From Oscillospiraceae bacterium (GTDB taxonomy: Bacteria; Bacillota; Clostridia; Oscillospirales; Oscillospiraceae): DNA of 64,000 nt. Shown here in pieces: positions 43,305 through 52,514 of this stretch. The stretch covers positions 1 to 64,000 of the forward strand of contig JAJQCF010000010.1 of NCBI GenBank assembly GCA_021202845.1, written 5' to 3'. The position numbers were made by a program, and so were the translations under genes. Position 1 is the first letter of the stretch. Every line of letters starts with the position of its first letter. The notes beneath the pieces are model-generated. The model was not told the DNA's origin and searched no databases. It saw only the letters and a list, made by a program, of their open reading frames with translations.

Positions 43305-44525
43305 ATGAACAGTTTCAAAGCGGCTGCCAGAATGGAGCCGGTACATTCGGATATACGCGGCCCTCTTTTTGTAGAGGCCAACGCTATGACTGCCCGCGGC
43401 ATTCCCGTGCTCAAGCTGAACACGGGCAACCCCGCAACATTCGGCTTCGGTCTGCCGGACAGCCTCCGCGCCGCCCTGCTGGAGAACGTGGACAAGGCCG
43501 TCGGCTACTGCGACGTCAAGGGTATGCCCGCCGCGCGTCAGGCCATTTACGACTACCATGTGAACAAAAAGGGCTTCACCGGCATTACGCCGGACAGCAT
43601 CTACATAGGCAACGGCGTCAGCGAGGTCGCCAACATGGTCGCTACGTCGCTTTTCGACGTCGGAGACGAAATACTTGTCCCGTCGCCCAGCTACTCGCTG
43701 TGGACGAACCTTGTGTACCTCGCGGAGGCCAAGCCGGTGTTCTACACCTGCGACGAGCAGTCGGCGTGGTACCCCGACCTCGCGGATATACGCCGCAAAG
43801 TCACGCCCAAGACAAAGGCCATTGTCATCATCAACCCCAACAACCCCACGGGCACGGTTTACCCCGATGAGATTGTGCTGGGCATGATTCAGATTGCCCG
43901 CGAAAATAATCTCATCATCATGTCCGATGAGATTTACGACCGCCTCACCTTGGACGGCTATGTGCAGCACTCCACCGCGGCGCTGGCTCCCGATATGCCG
44001 GTTATCACGTTCAACGGCCTGTCCAAGTCGCACATAGTCTGCGGCTTCCGCTGCGGCTGGATGGTGATTAGCGGGCCGGAGAGCTTCACCGTTCCCGCCT
44101 CCGAGGCCATACAAAAGTTAGCTGCCATGCGCCTTTGCGGCAACGCGCTGACCCAGCTCGTCATTCCCGCCGCGCTGGGCGACCCCGAGAGCACGCAGGC
44201 CATGCTTGTCCAGGGCGGCCGCCTCTACGAGCAGCGCGAGGCCACCTGCCGCGCGCTCGACCAGATACCGGGCATAACCTACGTCAAGAACCACGCCGCG
44301 TTTTACCTGTTCCCGAAGATAGACACAAAGCGCTTCAACATCACCAGCGACAAGAAGTTCGCTATGGACATTCTGCACAACACCCATGTGCTGTTCGTCC
44401 CCGGCAGCGGCTTCGACTGGCCGCAGCCCGACCACTTCCGCCTCGTCATGCTCCCCGAGCCGGACGAAATAACCGCCGCCCTGAACAGAATAGGCGACTT
44501 CCTGAGCACATATCGTCAGGACTAA
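43305..44525 (+). CDS. PLP-dependent aminotransferase (AlaA-like, class I)
   Basis: 406 residues. Fold-type I aminotransferase; IRGPLFVEANAMTARGIPVLKLNTGNPATFGF at the N-terminus is typical of AlaA/YugH-like alanine aminotransferases. SDEIYDRL binds the PLP ring, NGLSKSHIVCGFRCGW holds the Schiff-base Lys, and HFRLVMLP carries the carboxylate-binding Arg. Likely converts pyruvate and glutamate to alanine and 2-oxoglutarate; specificity is inferred. AAAAAGGAG precedes the ATG. Confidence 0.9.
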   Translation: MNSFKAAARMEPVHSDIRGPLFVEANAMTARGIPVLKLNTGNPATFGFGLPDSLRAALLENVDKAVGYCDVKGMPAARQAIYDYHVNKKGFTGITPDSIYIGNGVSEVANMVATSLFDVGDEILVPSPSYSLWTNLVYLAEAKPVFYTCDEQSAWYPDLADIRRKVTPKTKAIVIINPNNPTGTVYPDEIVLGMIQIARENNLIIMSDEIYDRLTLDGYVQHSTAALAPDMPVITFNGLSKSHIVCGFRCGWMVISGPESFTVPASEAIQKLAAMRLCGNALTQLVIPAALGDPESTQAMLVQGGRLYEQREATCRALDQIPGITYVKNHAAFYLFPKIDTKRFNITSDKKFAMDILHNTHVLFVPGSGFDWPQPDHFRLVMLPEPDEITAALNRIGDFLSTYRQD

Positions 44526-44545
44526 AAATTTTTAAAAATTAGCTC

Positions 44546-44573
44546 TTTACAAATCCGAAAAATGTGGTACAAT
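44546..44573 (+). promoter_or_regulatory. Promoter of tRNA-Ala
   Basis: TTTACA (44546-44551), 16 bases, TACAAT (44568-44573). Confidence 0.7.
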
Positions 44574-44608
44574 ACATAAGTCGTCTGCCTTTTGTGTTGA
44601 CCGCATAA

Positions 44609-44685
44609 GGGCCCGTAGCTCAGCTGGGAGAGCGCACGGTTCGCATCCGTGAGGTTCGAGGGTTCGATCCCCTTCGGGTCCACCA
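44609..44685 (+). tRNA. tRNA-Ala (anticodon CGC)
   Basis: 77 bases with CCA. Acceptor GGGCCCG/CGGGTCC with G3-U70, the alanine identity pair. D-arm GCTCAGCTGGGAGAGC, anticodon stem CACGG/CCGTG with loop TTCGCAT, T-loop GGTTCGATCC. Reads GCG. Confidence 0.96.
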
Positions 44686-44690
44686 GAAGA

Positions 44691-44729
44691 AAAATGCTCC
44701 GATTCTTAAACGAGTCGGAGCATTTTTTC
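44691..44729. terminator. Bidirectional terminator after tRNA-Ala
   Basis: AAAATGCTCCGA (44691-44702) pairs with TCGGAGCATTTT (44715-44726), TTTC after it; also serves the converging GntR gene. Confidence 0.85.
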
Positions 44730-44741
44730 TTGTCTGTTCAC

Positions 44742-45443
44742 TTAAAACTCATTCAGGCAGTTATACTTGAATGTGCCGATGTTTTTGCGCATGAGGAAGT
44801 ATGCGTCTTCGGGGGAGTGGTCCTTGATAGCGTCCAAAATGGCTTGGTGCTCCTCTATTACGCCGGGCTTTGCCAGCTCGCTGGGGTTGGGGACCTGCAT
44901 CTGCGTCTCCGGCGGGGAGTCGCACAGCGAGATTAGCAGCTCAATCATCGAAACCAGCACTGGGTTTTGCATGGTGTCGGCCAGCCGCAGGTGGAACAGG
45001 CGCAAATCCGCCGTTGTCAGCGCGCCGTCGGCGTGGCGGGCGCGGCACAGCTCTAATATCGCCGTCAAATCGTCTATGTCCTGCGCAGTGGCGCTGAGCG
45101 CCGCTTCGTGGGCAATCTGCGGCTCCAGCATACGCCGCACCTGCACGGCGTAGCGGAAGTTGCCCTCGTACTGCCGAATTTTGGCGCGCAGGCCATCGTT
45201 GAGGTACGTAAAATCGTCGGAGATGACCGTGGAGCCGCGGCCGCGCTCCGTGCGGATTATCTTCTGCTCCGCCAGCACTTGCAGCGCGCGGCGGACGGTG
45301 GTGCGGCTGACGCCGAAAAGCTCGCAGAGCTTGGACTCCGACGGCAGCATTTCGCCCTTTTTTATTTTCCCCTCAAGAATCATCTTGCACAGCTGCGAAA
45401 CCAAGTCCTGACTGAGCGTGGTGTTTGTGGCCTTGTCGTACAT
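44742..45443 (-). CDS. GntR/FadR-family regulator
   Basis: 233 residues. N-terminal winged helix (SQDLVSQLCKMILEGKIKKGEMLPSESKLCELFGVSRTTVRRAL) and a helical FCD ligand domain with Asp/His metal ligands (RLFHLRLADTMQN). FadR-subfamily regulators answer to organic acids or sugars acids. GAGGAGGAG precedes the ATG. No obvious target gene is adjacent. Confidence 0.93.
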   Translation of the reverse strand: MYDKATNTTLSQDLVSQLCKMILEGKIKKGEMLPSESKLCELFGVSRTTVRRALQVLAEQKIIRTERGRGSTVISDDFTYLNDGLRAKIRQYEGNFRYAVQVRRMLEPQIAHEAALSATAQDIDDLTAILELCRARHADGALTTADLRLFHLRLADTMQNPVLVSMIELLISLCDSPPETQMQVPNPSELAKPGVIEEHQAILDAIKDHSPEDAYFLMRKNIGTFKYNCLNEF

Positions 45444-45540
45444 TTGCGCTCCTCCTCGCCGTTTTTTCTTATTTTCTATTCTAACACAGGATTTGAAAAA
45501 AGGGAACAGCTTGGACAGCGATTTTTTGTCAAAGCGATAT

Positions 45541-46893
45541 TCAATGCGCCATTTTCAGCCGCAGCCTTGCAGCTATGGCCGCGATAAACACGGCTGCGGT
45601 AACGCAGGCCCCCGCAATATCCGACACCGCTTCCGCGTAAAATATACTCTCCAGCGGGCAGAAAAGCGGAATGACAAATACGCAGGCGATATATAAAATC
45701 TTCCTGAAAAATGATATAGGCAGAGCAAGGCGTATTTGCCCCATTGCCGTCAAACCGTCAACAATGGCGTACTGCACGGCAACCCCCAGCAGCCCCAGCG
45801 TGTATTTTTGTATGCAGGCGGCGGAGAGGCTTATCATGTCCGAGTCCTTGATAAAAATCCGCGCGAAGACCTGCGGCGCCAGCTGCGACGCGGCGCAGAG
45901 CAGAAGCATATATCCGGCGCAGAGGCAGAAAACATATTTGAAAATCTGCATGACCTTGTCATAATGCCCCGCTCCGTAGTGGTAGCTGTACAGCGTGCCG
46001 CAGCCCGTCGTAATACCCTGCGCGGGGTAAAACACCAGCACCATAAAGCTCTGGACAATGGAAGCGCAGGAAATATATCTGTCGCCCATGACCTCGCCGC
46101 CGTATTTCCGCAGCGAGAAGTTCAGCGATATGACAAGCAGGTTGTCGAACAGCATAATCATAAACGGCAGGCTGCCGATAGTCAATATCTGCCGCACAAT
46201 ATGATAGTCCAAACGGGCAAAGCGCAGTTTGACAGCGGACTTAGCGGAAAAGAGAAACGAAAACACATACAGCAGCACGCAGAATTGAGCAATCACCGTG
46301 GCGGCCGCCGCGCCCCGCAGTCCCATGCCGAAGCCGTAAATGAAAACCGGGTCAAGAATTGTGTTGACAATCGCGCCAATCATCACTGCCAGCATTCCGC
46401 GCTTCGCGTTTCCCAGCGCAAGAATAAACTGGTTCATGCCGCTGCCGCAGAGCACGGCCGCCGTGCCCAAGACATAAATCCTGAAATAGCCGCTCGCGTA
46501 GGGGTACATCGCGTCGCTGCACCCTAAAGCATACAGCAGAGGCTCCGTGAAAATCAGCAAAAGCGCTGTGAGCGCAACCGACAGACCGAGCAAAAGTACA
46601 GCGGCGTTGTTCGCGGCAAGCGCGGCTTTCTTATAATCCCTCCGCCCGAGGGAAATGCTCATAACGGACGCCCCGCCGATTCCCACGAGGGAGGAAAAAG
46701 CGGTTATCGCCGTCAGCACGGGCGCGCAGAGGCCGATAGCGGCAAGAGCGATTTCGCCCTCCGAGGCGATGTTCCCCACAAAGGCTCTGTCCGCGATACT
46801 GTACAGAATATTAAAAAACTGCGCAAACATTGCGGGTATTCCCAGCTTTAACACCAATTTTGAAATCGGCAGTTTATCAAAATCATGCTGCAT
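45541..46893 (-). CDS. MATE family efflux transporter (copy 2)
   Basis: 450 residues, twelve membrane helices, MATE fold (LPISKLVLKLGIPAMFAQFFNILYSIADRAFVG; FEKI-like repeat in the second half). ATG 46893 has TTGAGGA 9 bases upstream; the 50-codon upstream extension runs into the divergent AraC gene and is rejected. Divergent from an AraC-type regulator, its likely controller. Confidence 0.92.
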   Translation of the reverse strand: MQHDFDKLPISKLVLKLGIPAMFAQFFNILYSIADRAFVGNIASEGEIALAAIGLCAPVLTAITAFSSLVGIGGASVMSISLGRRDYKKAALAANNAAVLLLGLSVALTALLLIFTEPLLYALGCSDAMYPYASGYFRIYVLGTAAVLCGSGMNQFILALGNAKRGMLAVMIGAIVNTILDPVFIYGFGMGLRGAAAATVIAQFCVLLYVFSFLFSAKSAVKLRFARLDYHIVRQILTIGSLPFMIMLFDNLLVISLNFSLRKYGGEVMGDRYISCASIVQSFMVLVFYPAQGITTGCGTLYSYHYGAGHYDKVMQIFKYVFCLCAGYMLLLCAASQLAPQVFARIFIKDSDMISLSAACIQKYTLGLLGVAVQYAIVDGLTAMGQIRLALPISFFRKILYIACVFVIPLFCPLESIFYAEAVSDIAGACVTAAVFIAAIAARLRLKMAH

Positions 46894-47014
46894 ACAATCA
46901 TTCCTCAAGTTTGATTTTATTATTTTACTGAAATGATTATAGCTTTTTTGCCGCCGCTGTGGTACAATAGGCTTATCAGAAAATATCAAAATCTTAACCA
47001 AACGGGGCGAGACG

Positions 47015-47869
47015 GTGGAAAAGAAGGAATACCATGAAATCAACAGCTACAAAGACCCGCTTTTTCCCGCGGAGATTTACCGCGTCAGCGAAAACGGCGT
47101 ATTTCCGTTCGGGCGCGGCGTGCGGGATTTCCACTGGCATGATGAATTGCAGTTCACGCTTGCCGTGCGCGGCTCGCTGACGCTGCAAGTTGATGCTCGG
47201 CATTATCTGCTGGAGCAGGGCAGCGCGGCGTTTATCAACAGCGGCATGATTCATGCGGTGACGGAGCTGTCAGGCGGCGGGCAATATGCCAGCTTGAATT
47301 TTCCCTATAAGCTGCTGTCATTCTTCGCGGGGAGCCGCATGGAAAAGGAATATGTTCTGCCGTACGTCACCGGCGGCTGCCTGCCGGTCGCAATGCTGCG
47401 GGAACCGGCTTTGAATATTTTATGCGAAATCAACGCTGTGTGGGGCAAGCGGGACGAATACTTCATCTCAATGAAAATAGCGGAGCTGTGGTACGCGCTG
47501 CTGCCAAATCTGCAAGGCGGGAGCCAAGACGCGCTTTCGATTGATTTAACCTGCAGACAGAGACTGCAGCTCATGCTGTCGTTTATTTACGAGCATTTTG
47601 CGGAGGACGTCGCTTTGACCGATATTGCCGCTGCCGCCAATATCAGCGTCGGCGAGTGCTGCCGCGTCTTTCGCCGGCATTTGCAGACCACGCCTTATCA
47701 GTTCCTGACGGAGTACCGAGTGCGCAAAAGCGCGGAAATGCTCTCCGGCGAGCTGTCAATATCTGAAATAGCCGGACGCTGCGGCTATAACCAGACGAGC
47801 AATTATATCGCCAAGTTCAAATCCCTCATGGGCTGCACACCGGCGCAGTACCGCAGGCGCAGCGGGTAA
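47015..47869 (+). CDS. AraC-family regulator
   Basis: 284 residues. Cupin-type sensor domain at the N-terminus (VRDFHWHDELQFTLAVRGSLTLQVDARHYLL), and two HTH motifs at the C-terminus (ALTDIAAAANISVGECCRVFRRHLQTTPYQFL; SISEIAGRCGYNQTSNYIAKFKSLMGCTPAQYRR). GTG start after GGGGCGA. Divergent from MATE copy 2 with 121 bases between them. Confidence 0.92.
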   Translation: MEKKEYHEINSYKDPLFPAEIYRVSENGVFPFGRGVRDFHWHDELQFTLAVRGSLTLQVDARHYLLEQGSAAFINSGMIHAVTELSGGGQYASLNFPYKLLSFFAGSRMEKEYVLPYVTGGCLPVAMLREPALNILCEINAVWGKRDEYFISMKIAELWYALLPNLQGGSQDALSIDLTCRQRLQLMLSFIYEHFAEDVALTDIAAAANISVGECCRVFRRHLQTTPYQFLTEYRVRKSAEMLSGELSISEIAGRCGYNQTSNYIAKFKSLMGCTPAQYRRRSG

Positions 47870-47876
47870 GGAGCTG

Positions 47877-48743
47877 TCAGGCGTTTTCCTTAACCATGGA
47901 GACAAAGCTTCTGACGTGGGGCGAAAGTCCGCCGCTTTTGCGGAACATTCCGTAAGAGAGCGGCGGCTCGCCCTGCAAGGGCACGAATTTTATCTCACTG
48001 CTGTTAAATTCAATCCTCGGCGCTATCGTAAACCCGTAACCGGCTCTCACCAACGTGAGCGCGGACATCAGGTTTTCGCACAAATACGTCTTTTCCGGCG
48101 GAATATGCGCGGCAATGCGCTCCTGCAAGGACGACGCCTTGGACGGAACGGCATTGCAGAGAATAATGCTCTGTGTGTACAGCTCGCTTTCATTGAGGCC
48201 GATTTGCGCGGACAGAGTGTGCGTCTCCGAAAACACACAGCAGAGCGGGAGCTGCGCCAGCTCCGTGTAGGCTACGCCGCCTCGCAGGGGAGTGTCGTCC
48301 CGAAAGCCGAACAGCAAATCGATGTCTCCCTGCAAAAGCAGGGATATGGCAAAGCGCTGCGGAACCACCTTCAGGAACGGGTGGAGCCGCGGCTCTTGTT
48401 TTCTGCACCTTTTCAGAACGCCGCAGAGAAAGTCCAGCTCCGCCTCGCTGCGGCAGCCGACGGAGACGACGGGAATATTCGCCTCCGTGTTGTGCTCTAT
48501 TTTGGCGACGGCGCCGCGCACGGTAGCCACAACCTTTTTCGCGTCCTCCAAGAAGCTGATGCCCGCTGCCGTGAGCGTCACCGCCCTTGTGGTTCTCAGC
48601 AGCAGCCGCGCGCCCAGCTCGTCCTCCAGCGCGTGTATCTGGCGGGAGACTGCGGACTGCGTCATGTTCAGCTCCTCGGCGGCTCTGGCAAAGTTGAGAT
48701 TATCCGCAACTCTGATGAATGTTTCTAATTGCTGTATGTTCAA
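47877..48743 (-). CDS. LysR-family regulator (copy 2)
   Basis: 288 residues: HTH (MNIQQLETFIRVADNLNFARAAEELNMTQSAVSRQIHALEDELG) plus effector-binding domain. Converges on the AraC gene and is divergent from MATE copy 3, its probable target. Effector unknown. Confidence 0.93.
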   Translation of the reverse strand: MNIQQLETFIRVADNLNFARAAEELNMTQSAVSRQIHALEDELGARLLLRTTRAVTLTAAGISFLEDAKKVVATVRGAVAKIEHNTEANIPVVSVGCRSEAELDFLCGVLKRCRKQEPRLHPFLKVVPQRFAISLLLQGDIDLLFGFRDDTPLRGGVAYTELAQLPLCCVFSETHTLSAQIGLNESELYTQSIILCNAVPSKASSLQERIAAHIPPEKTYLCENLMSALTLVRAGYGFTIAPRIEFNSSEIKFVPLQGEPPLSYGMFRKSGGLSPHVRSFVSMVKENA

Positions 48744-48891
48744 TTAAACCGCCTCGATTATTGCGTTTTCATCATTGATAATAACACAAATTCACTTCTC
48801 TTTCAAGCGCGGGCGCACTATAATATATTCTTGTCGGGAAACCGAGCATTGCTGAGGCTGAATTGTTTCTCGCAGGAGGTATAATATATAT

Positions 48892-50253
48892 ATGACGCAG
48901 GAGAAAACCGCGGCGGCCAATTCGCTGGGTACGGAGAAAATCGGCAAGCTAATCTTGAGATTTAGCATACCGAGCATAATTTCCATGGTAGTTAACGCGC
49001 TCTACAACATAGTTGACCAAATTTTTATCGGGCAGGGCGTCGGCTATCTGGGCAACGGGGCGACAAACGTAATCATGCCGCTCACCGTCATTGTCATTGC
49101 GGCGGCGATGCTGGCGGGAGACGGAGCGGCGGCTTACCTCAGCCTGAAGTTAGGGCAGGGAGACGCGCAGTCCGCGGCCAAGGGCGTGGGCAACGCCGTG
49201 ACCATGACGATAGCGGCGGGAATTATTTTGTGCATTCTGTTCCAGATTTTCCTCAGACCGCTGTGTCTGCTTTTTGGCGCGACGGAGGACATATTGCCCT
49301 ATGCGCTGGACTATGGGCGCATTATCGTGTGGGGCGTCGTGTTCAGCGCCATAGATTCCGCGCTTGCCGGCATAATCCGCGCGGACGGAAGCCCCAGATA
49401 CAGCATGGCCGGACTGCTGATAGGCTGCTTCACCAACATTATTTTAGACCCCGTTTTTATCTTTGTCTGTCATTGGGGCGTTAAGGGCGCCGCGCTGTCA
49501 ACTATACTTGGCCAGATATTCAACGCGGTTTTCTATATCGCATATCTGTGGAGATTCAAGAGCGTTAAGCTGACAAAATCCAGCTTCGTTCTGTCTGCCG
49601 CAACCGTGGGCAAGGTGTGCAGTCTCGGACTTTCGAGCTTCATTACGCAGATTGCCATAGTTCTTGTTATGGCTGTCACCAACAACGTGCTTGTGACATA
49701 CGGCGCAAAATCCGTCTACGGCTCCGATATTCCGCTGACGACTATAGGCATCACAATGAAGGTAAACCAGATTTTGATAGCCGTTGTGCTCGGCATGGCC
49801 ACGGGCTCGCAGCCGATTTTAGGCTACAACTACGGCAGCGGGCAGAAGGCGAGAGTGAAGCGGACGTACAAGCTCATCCTGACCGCCGCCACTGTTATAC
49901 TGATTGCGGCCTTTCTGATTTTCCAGCTCGCGCCAATGAGCATTGTCGGCCTGTTTGGTTCGGAGTCCGAGCTGTACAACGAATTTGCCGTGAAGTGCTT
50001 CCGTATTTTCCTCTTGGCTTGTCCGATAAACGGGCTGCAAATGGTGAGCGGCGTTTTCTTTCAGGCCATCGGCAAGCCAGCGCAGGCCTCGATGCTGTCG
50101 CTTTCAAGACAGATTGTTTTCCTGCTTCCGGCAACGCTCCTGCTCCCGCTGGCCTTGGGCGTTGACGGTGTGCTGTGGGCCGGACCGCTGGCGGACGCGC
50201 TGGCTTTCATCACGGCGTTTATCATGCTGAAAATTAACTGGAAGAAAATTTGA
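48892..50253 (+). CDS. MATE family efflux transporter (copy 3)
   Basis: 453 residues, twelve membrane helices, MATE/MepA-like (LGTEKIGKLILRFSIPSIISMVVNALYNIVDQIFIGQGVG). CAGGAGG precedes the ATG. It lies 12 bases before the cytidylate-kinase-like gene and probably shares its transcript. A TATAAT at about 48820 with a poor -35 suggests activator-dependent expression, consistent with the divergent LysR gene. Confidence 0.93.
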   Translation: MTQEKTAAANSLGTEKIGKLILRFSIPSIISMVVNALYNIVDQIFIGQGVGYLGNGATNVIMPLTVIVIAAAMLAGDGAAAYLSLKLGQGDAQSAAKGVGNAVTMTIAAGIILCILFQIFLRPLCLLFGATEDILPYALDYGRIIVWGVVFSAIDSALAGIIRADGSPRYSMAGLLIGCFTNIILDPVFIFVCHWGVKGAALSTILGQIFNAVFYIAYLWRFKSVKLTKSSFVLSAATVGKVCSLGLSSFITQIAIVLVMAVTNNVLVTYGAKSVYGSDIPLTTIGITMKVNQILIAVVLGMATGSQPILGYNYGSGQKARVKRTYKLILTAATVILIAAFLIFQLAPMSIVGLFGSESELYNEFAVKCFRIFLLACPINGLQMVSGVFFQAIGKPAQASMLSLSRQIVFLLPATLLLPLALGVDGVLWAGPLADALAFITAFIMLKINWKKI

Positions 50254-50265
50254 GGAGGGAAGCCA

Positions 50266-50871
50266 ATGAGCGGAAATTTTATCATCACCGTCGGCCGTCA
50301 ATACGGCAGCGGCGGCAGGGAAATCGGCGAAAAGCTGGCCGAAAGGCTGGGGTACGACTATTATGACGCAGTGCTTTTAGAGAGAGCGTCACGGGGCAGC
50401 GGGCTGTCGGAGGAGGTCATCACAAGGTATGACGAAAAAATTGCCGACAAGTGGTTCAACGCTTCATTAGGCATGGTCGGCGCGTCGGAGCACCACAAGC
50501 TCCCACTGCACCTGCGCGCCGCCTTCGTGCAGTTTGAGGAAATCCGCAAAATCGGTCAGCGCGGCAGAGCGGTCATAGTCGGGCGCTGCGCCGACCGCAT
50601 ACTGAAAGAGCGGGACAACCTGCTGACGGTGTTCATCCACGCCGATATGCAGCCGCGCATCGAGCGCGTCGCCGCCAGAAACGACATCTCCGAGGCGGAG
50701 GCGAAAAAGCGCATCCGCAACACCGACAAGAACAGGGCAAGCTACTACAGCTACTACACCGACGCCGAGTGGGGCGACGCCGAAAACTATCACCTGTGCA
50801 TAGACAGCGGCATATTCGGCATAGACGGCGCTGTGAGCATATTGGAGTCCGCGGTTAAGGCAAGAGAATAA
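50266..50871 (+). CDS. Cytidylate-kinase-like family protein
   Basis: 201 residues. P-loop NTPase of the AAA-type cytidylate-kinase-like family: opens NFIITVGRQYGSGGREIGEKLAERLG (a P-loop lacking the usual Lys: GSGGREIG), then VIVGRCADRIL and a lid-like Arg/Lys-rich helix RIRNTDKNRASYYSYYT. True CMP kinase activity is doubtful; many clostridia carry several copies, often beside transporters. GAGGAGGGAAG precedes the ATG. Confidence 0.82.
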   Translation: MSGNFIITVGRQYGSGGREIGEKLAERLGYDYYDAVLLERASRGSGLSEEVITRYDEKIADKWFNASLGMVGASEHHKLPLHLRAAFVQFEEIRKIGQRGRAVIVGRCADRILKERDNLLTVFIHADMQPRIERVAARNDISEAEAKKRIRNTDKNRASYYSYYTDAEWGDAENYHLCIDSGIFGIDGAVSILESAVKARE

Positions 50872-50966
50872 ATATTCACCAAAGCCCGCCCGCCGGAGAG
50901 CGCCTCCCCTGCGAGCGGCTTTGCCCCTGCGCGCATAAAAATGTAACGAAATTAGTAATCAGATTA

Positions 50967-50998
50967 TTGACAGAACGTTCTGCGGGGGGGGGTATAAT
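50967..50998 (+). promoter_or_regulatory. Promoter with a G9 tract in the spacer (possible phase switch)
   Basis: TTGACA (50967-50972) and TATAAT (50993-50998) are perfect hexamers, but the spacer is 20 bases. It contains the palindrome CAGAACGTTCTG (50971-50982, overlapping the -35) and nine Gs in a row (50984-50992). Loss of three Gs would give the optimal 17-base spacing. Confidence 0.6.
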
Positions 50999-51034
50999 TA
51001 TAGTGCAATACGTAATAGGGGAGGGCCATATATT

Positions 51035-52219
51035 ATGGTGAAGAAAAAACGCACAACATTGATATTAGCATTGCTAATGTGTCTGGCTTTATGTGCCTGT
51101 GGAAGCAATAATTCTATAGAAGATAATGAAACTCCAGATACAAATATATCAGAGGAAAGACAAACCGAAGAAGTTGCAGAAACAGACATAGTGAGTGAAA
51201 ATGATGTTGAGGACATTGTGCAACAGGAAAATCCTGAGGACAAGTTTATTATGATTTCTATAGGTGATAGCATAGAGACAGATAAATTCATTATGAGTTT
51301 TGAGTCTTTTGAAATCGTTCCTGAGTTTAGCATCAATTTTAGCGATAGGTTAAGTTTTACACCTTCTGTTGATGAGGGCAATCAGTTTGCAATAATAAAA
51401 GGTCGTTTTGAAAACACTTCATCTTCCACAATAGATGCATATGCATTTAATCTATCTTTTGTTGCTAATGGCGAATACACCTATGATGACGTTTCTTTAT
51501 GTTTTGAAACCAATGGATATCTTGAAATTGATGCTTTGGAAGACTTGAATTTTTACATCTATTTACAAATACCTGATAATCTTGTCGAAATATATGAAAC
51601 AGGCGTTTTGTACATGGATTTCAAAAGTGATTTATCTACTATTGTAATATCAACTATCATAGACGATTCAGGAGAAATCGTTGTTACAACGGATACGGAT
51701 AATTTCTATGCGCTGGCATGTTCCCCATCTGCCTCAGTTGAGACAACAGCCACCGAGGCGAAAGAAGTATTAGACGCTGATGAGCTTCTTGATGCGATTG
51801 CAAATCAGGATTTAAAGGTAATCTCAACCAATTATTTGGTTCAGGACGAACAGCATAAAGCGCTATATCCTGATATGTTGCAAGCTGTTATACAAAATAA
51901 CACGGAATATGACATTAAGAATGCGGTAGTCGCTTTTGTTGCTTGGGATAAAAACAATTTGCCTGTAAAAATTGCAGATAGTTATGATTATGACAAGTCA
52001 AAGGCGTCCTATATTAAAGAGGTTAACTATAGTGACATCAATTTAGTACCTGATGAGACATTTGGTGAAGATGCTGGCTATACGGTTAATGAGGACTGCG
52101 GGATTGTAACAGTGAAAGCTATTGTCGTTTCGTATGAGGCTTTTACAGGAGAGGAATGGGATAATCCATATTATGACGATTGGTGTGAACTTTATGAAGG
52201 AATTAAATTATCTGAGTAA
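51035..52219 (+). CDS. Putative lipoprotein with DUF4352/DUF5780-like domains
   Basis: 394 residues. Lipobox LALCAC (Cys about 22), an acidic Asn/Glu-rich linker to about 65, a beta-sandwich domain (about 70-220; FAIIKGRFENTSSSTIDAYAFNLSF is typical of DUF4352-like folds), and a C-terminal domain (about 245-394) whose end (CGIVTVKAIVVSYEAFTGEEW) resembles DUF5780. Surface-exposed, function unknown. Codon use is strikingly AT-rich relative to neighbours, which suggests transfer. A G-tract promoter drives it. Confidence 0.75.
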   Translation: MVKKKRTTLILALLMCLALCACGSNNSIEDNETPDTNISEERQTEEVAETDIVSENDVEDIVQQENPEDKFIMISIGDSIETDKFIMSFESFEIVPEFSINFSDRLSFTPSVDEGNQFAIIKGRFENTSSSTIDAYAFNLSFVANGEYTYDDVSLCFETNGYLEIDALEDLNFYIYLQIPDNLVEIYETGVLYMDFKSDLSTIVISTIIDDSGEIVVTTDTDNFYALACSPSASVETTATEAKEVLDADELLDAIANQDLKVISTNYLVQDEQHKALYPDMLQAVIQNNTEYDIKNAVVAFVAWDKNNLPVKIADSYDYDKSKASYIKEVNYSDINLVPDETFGEDAGYTVNEDCGIVTVKAIVVSYEAFTGEEWDNPYYDDWCELYEGIKLSE

Positions 52220-52292
52220 TTTAATAAATTGAAGATAGGGGAAAATTAAGGGCGAGAGATAAAACCCTTGCCCAACTGCTCTATAGAAAAAA

Positions 52293-52514
52293 TTAAATAT
52301 TAATCTTTACCTGCGAACAGGATTTCAACAAATTCCGCAGTGGTAATTGCCGGTATTGCAGACCTTGAAAACCTTTTGCGTTTCGCGTGACGATGTACTT
52401 AACTGCAATTCTGTATGATATTCTGGCAAGGATTGCGTCCTCTAAATTGGAAACAGGAGAGGTGAGCGTGTTTCTGCAATCTTGCGCCATGGTGTACAAA
52501 ATGCCGAAAGACAT
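52293..52514 (-). pseudogene. Remnant of a PIN-domain (VapC-like) toxin
   Basis: The frame ending at 52293 reads SNLEDAILARISYRIAVKYIVTRNAKGFQG, the C-terminal half of a PIN nuclease (D/E cluster, then IVTRN-x2-F), preceded by ILYTMAQDCRNTLTSP. The N-terminal part with the first catalytic Asp is missing and the upstream frame has no homology, so it is a truncated gene. No antitoxin is seen next to it. Confidence 0.6.

Noticed and set aside
50971-50982. LexA/SOS box (CAGAACGTTCTG)
   Set aside because: Firmicutes LexA sites need four bases between GAAC and GTTC; here the half-sites touch.
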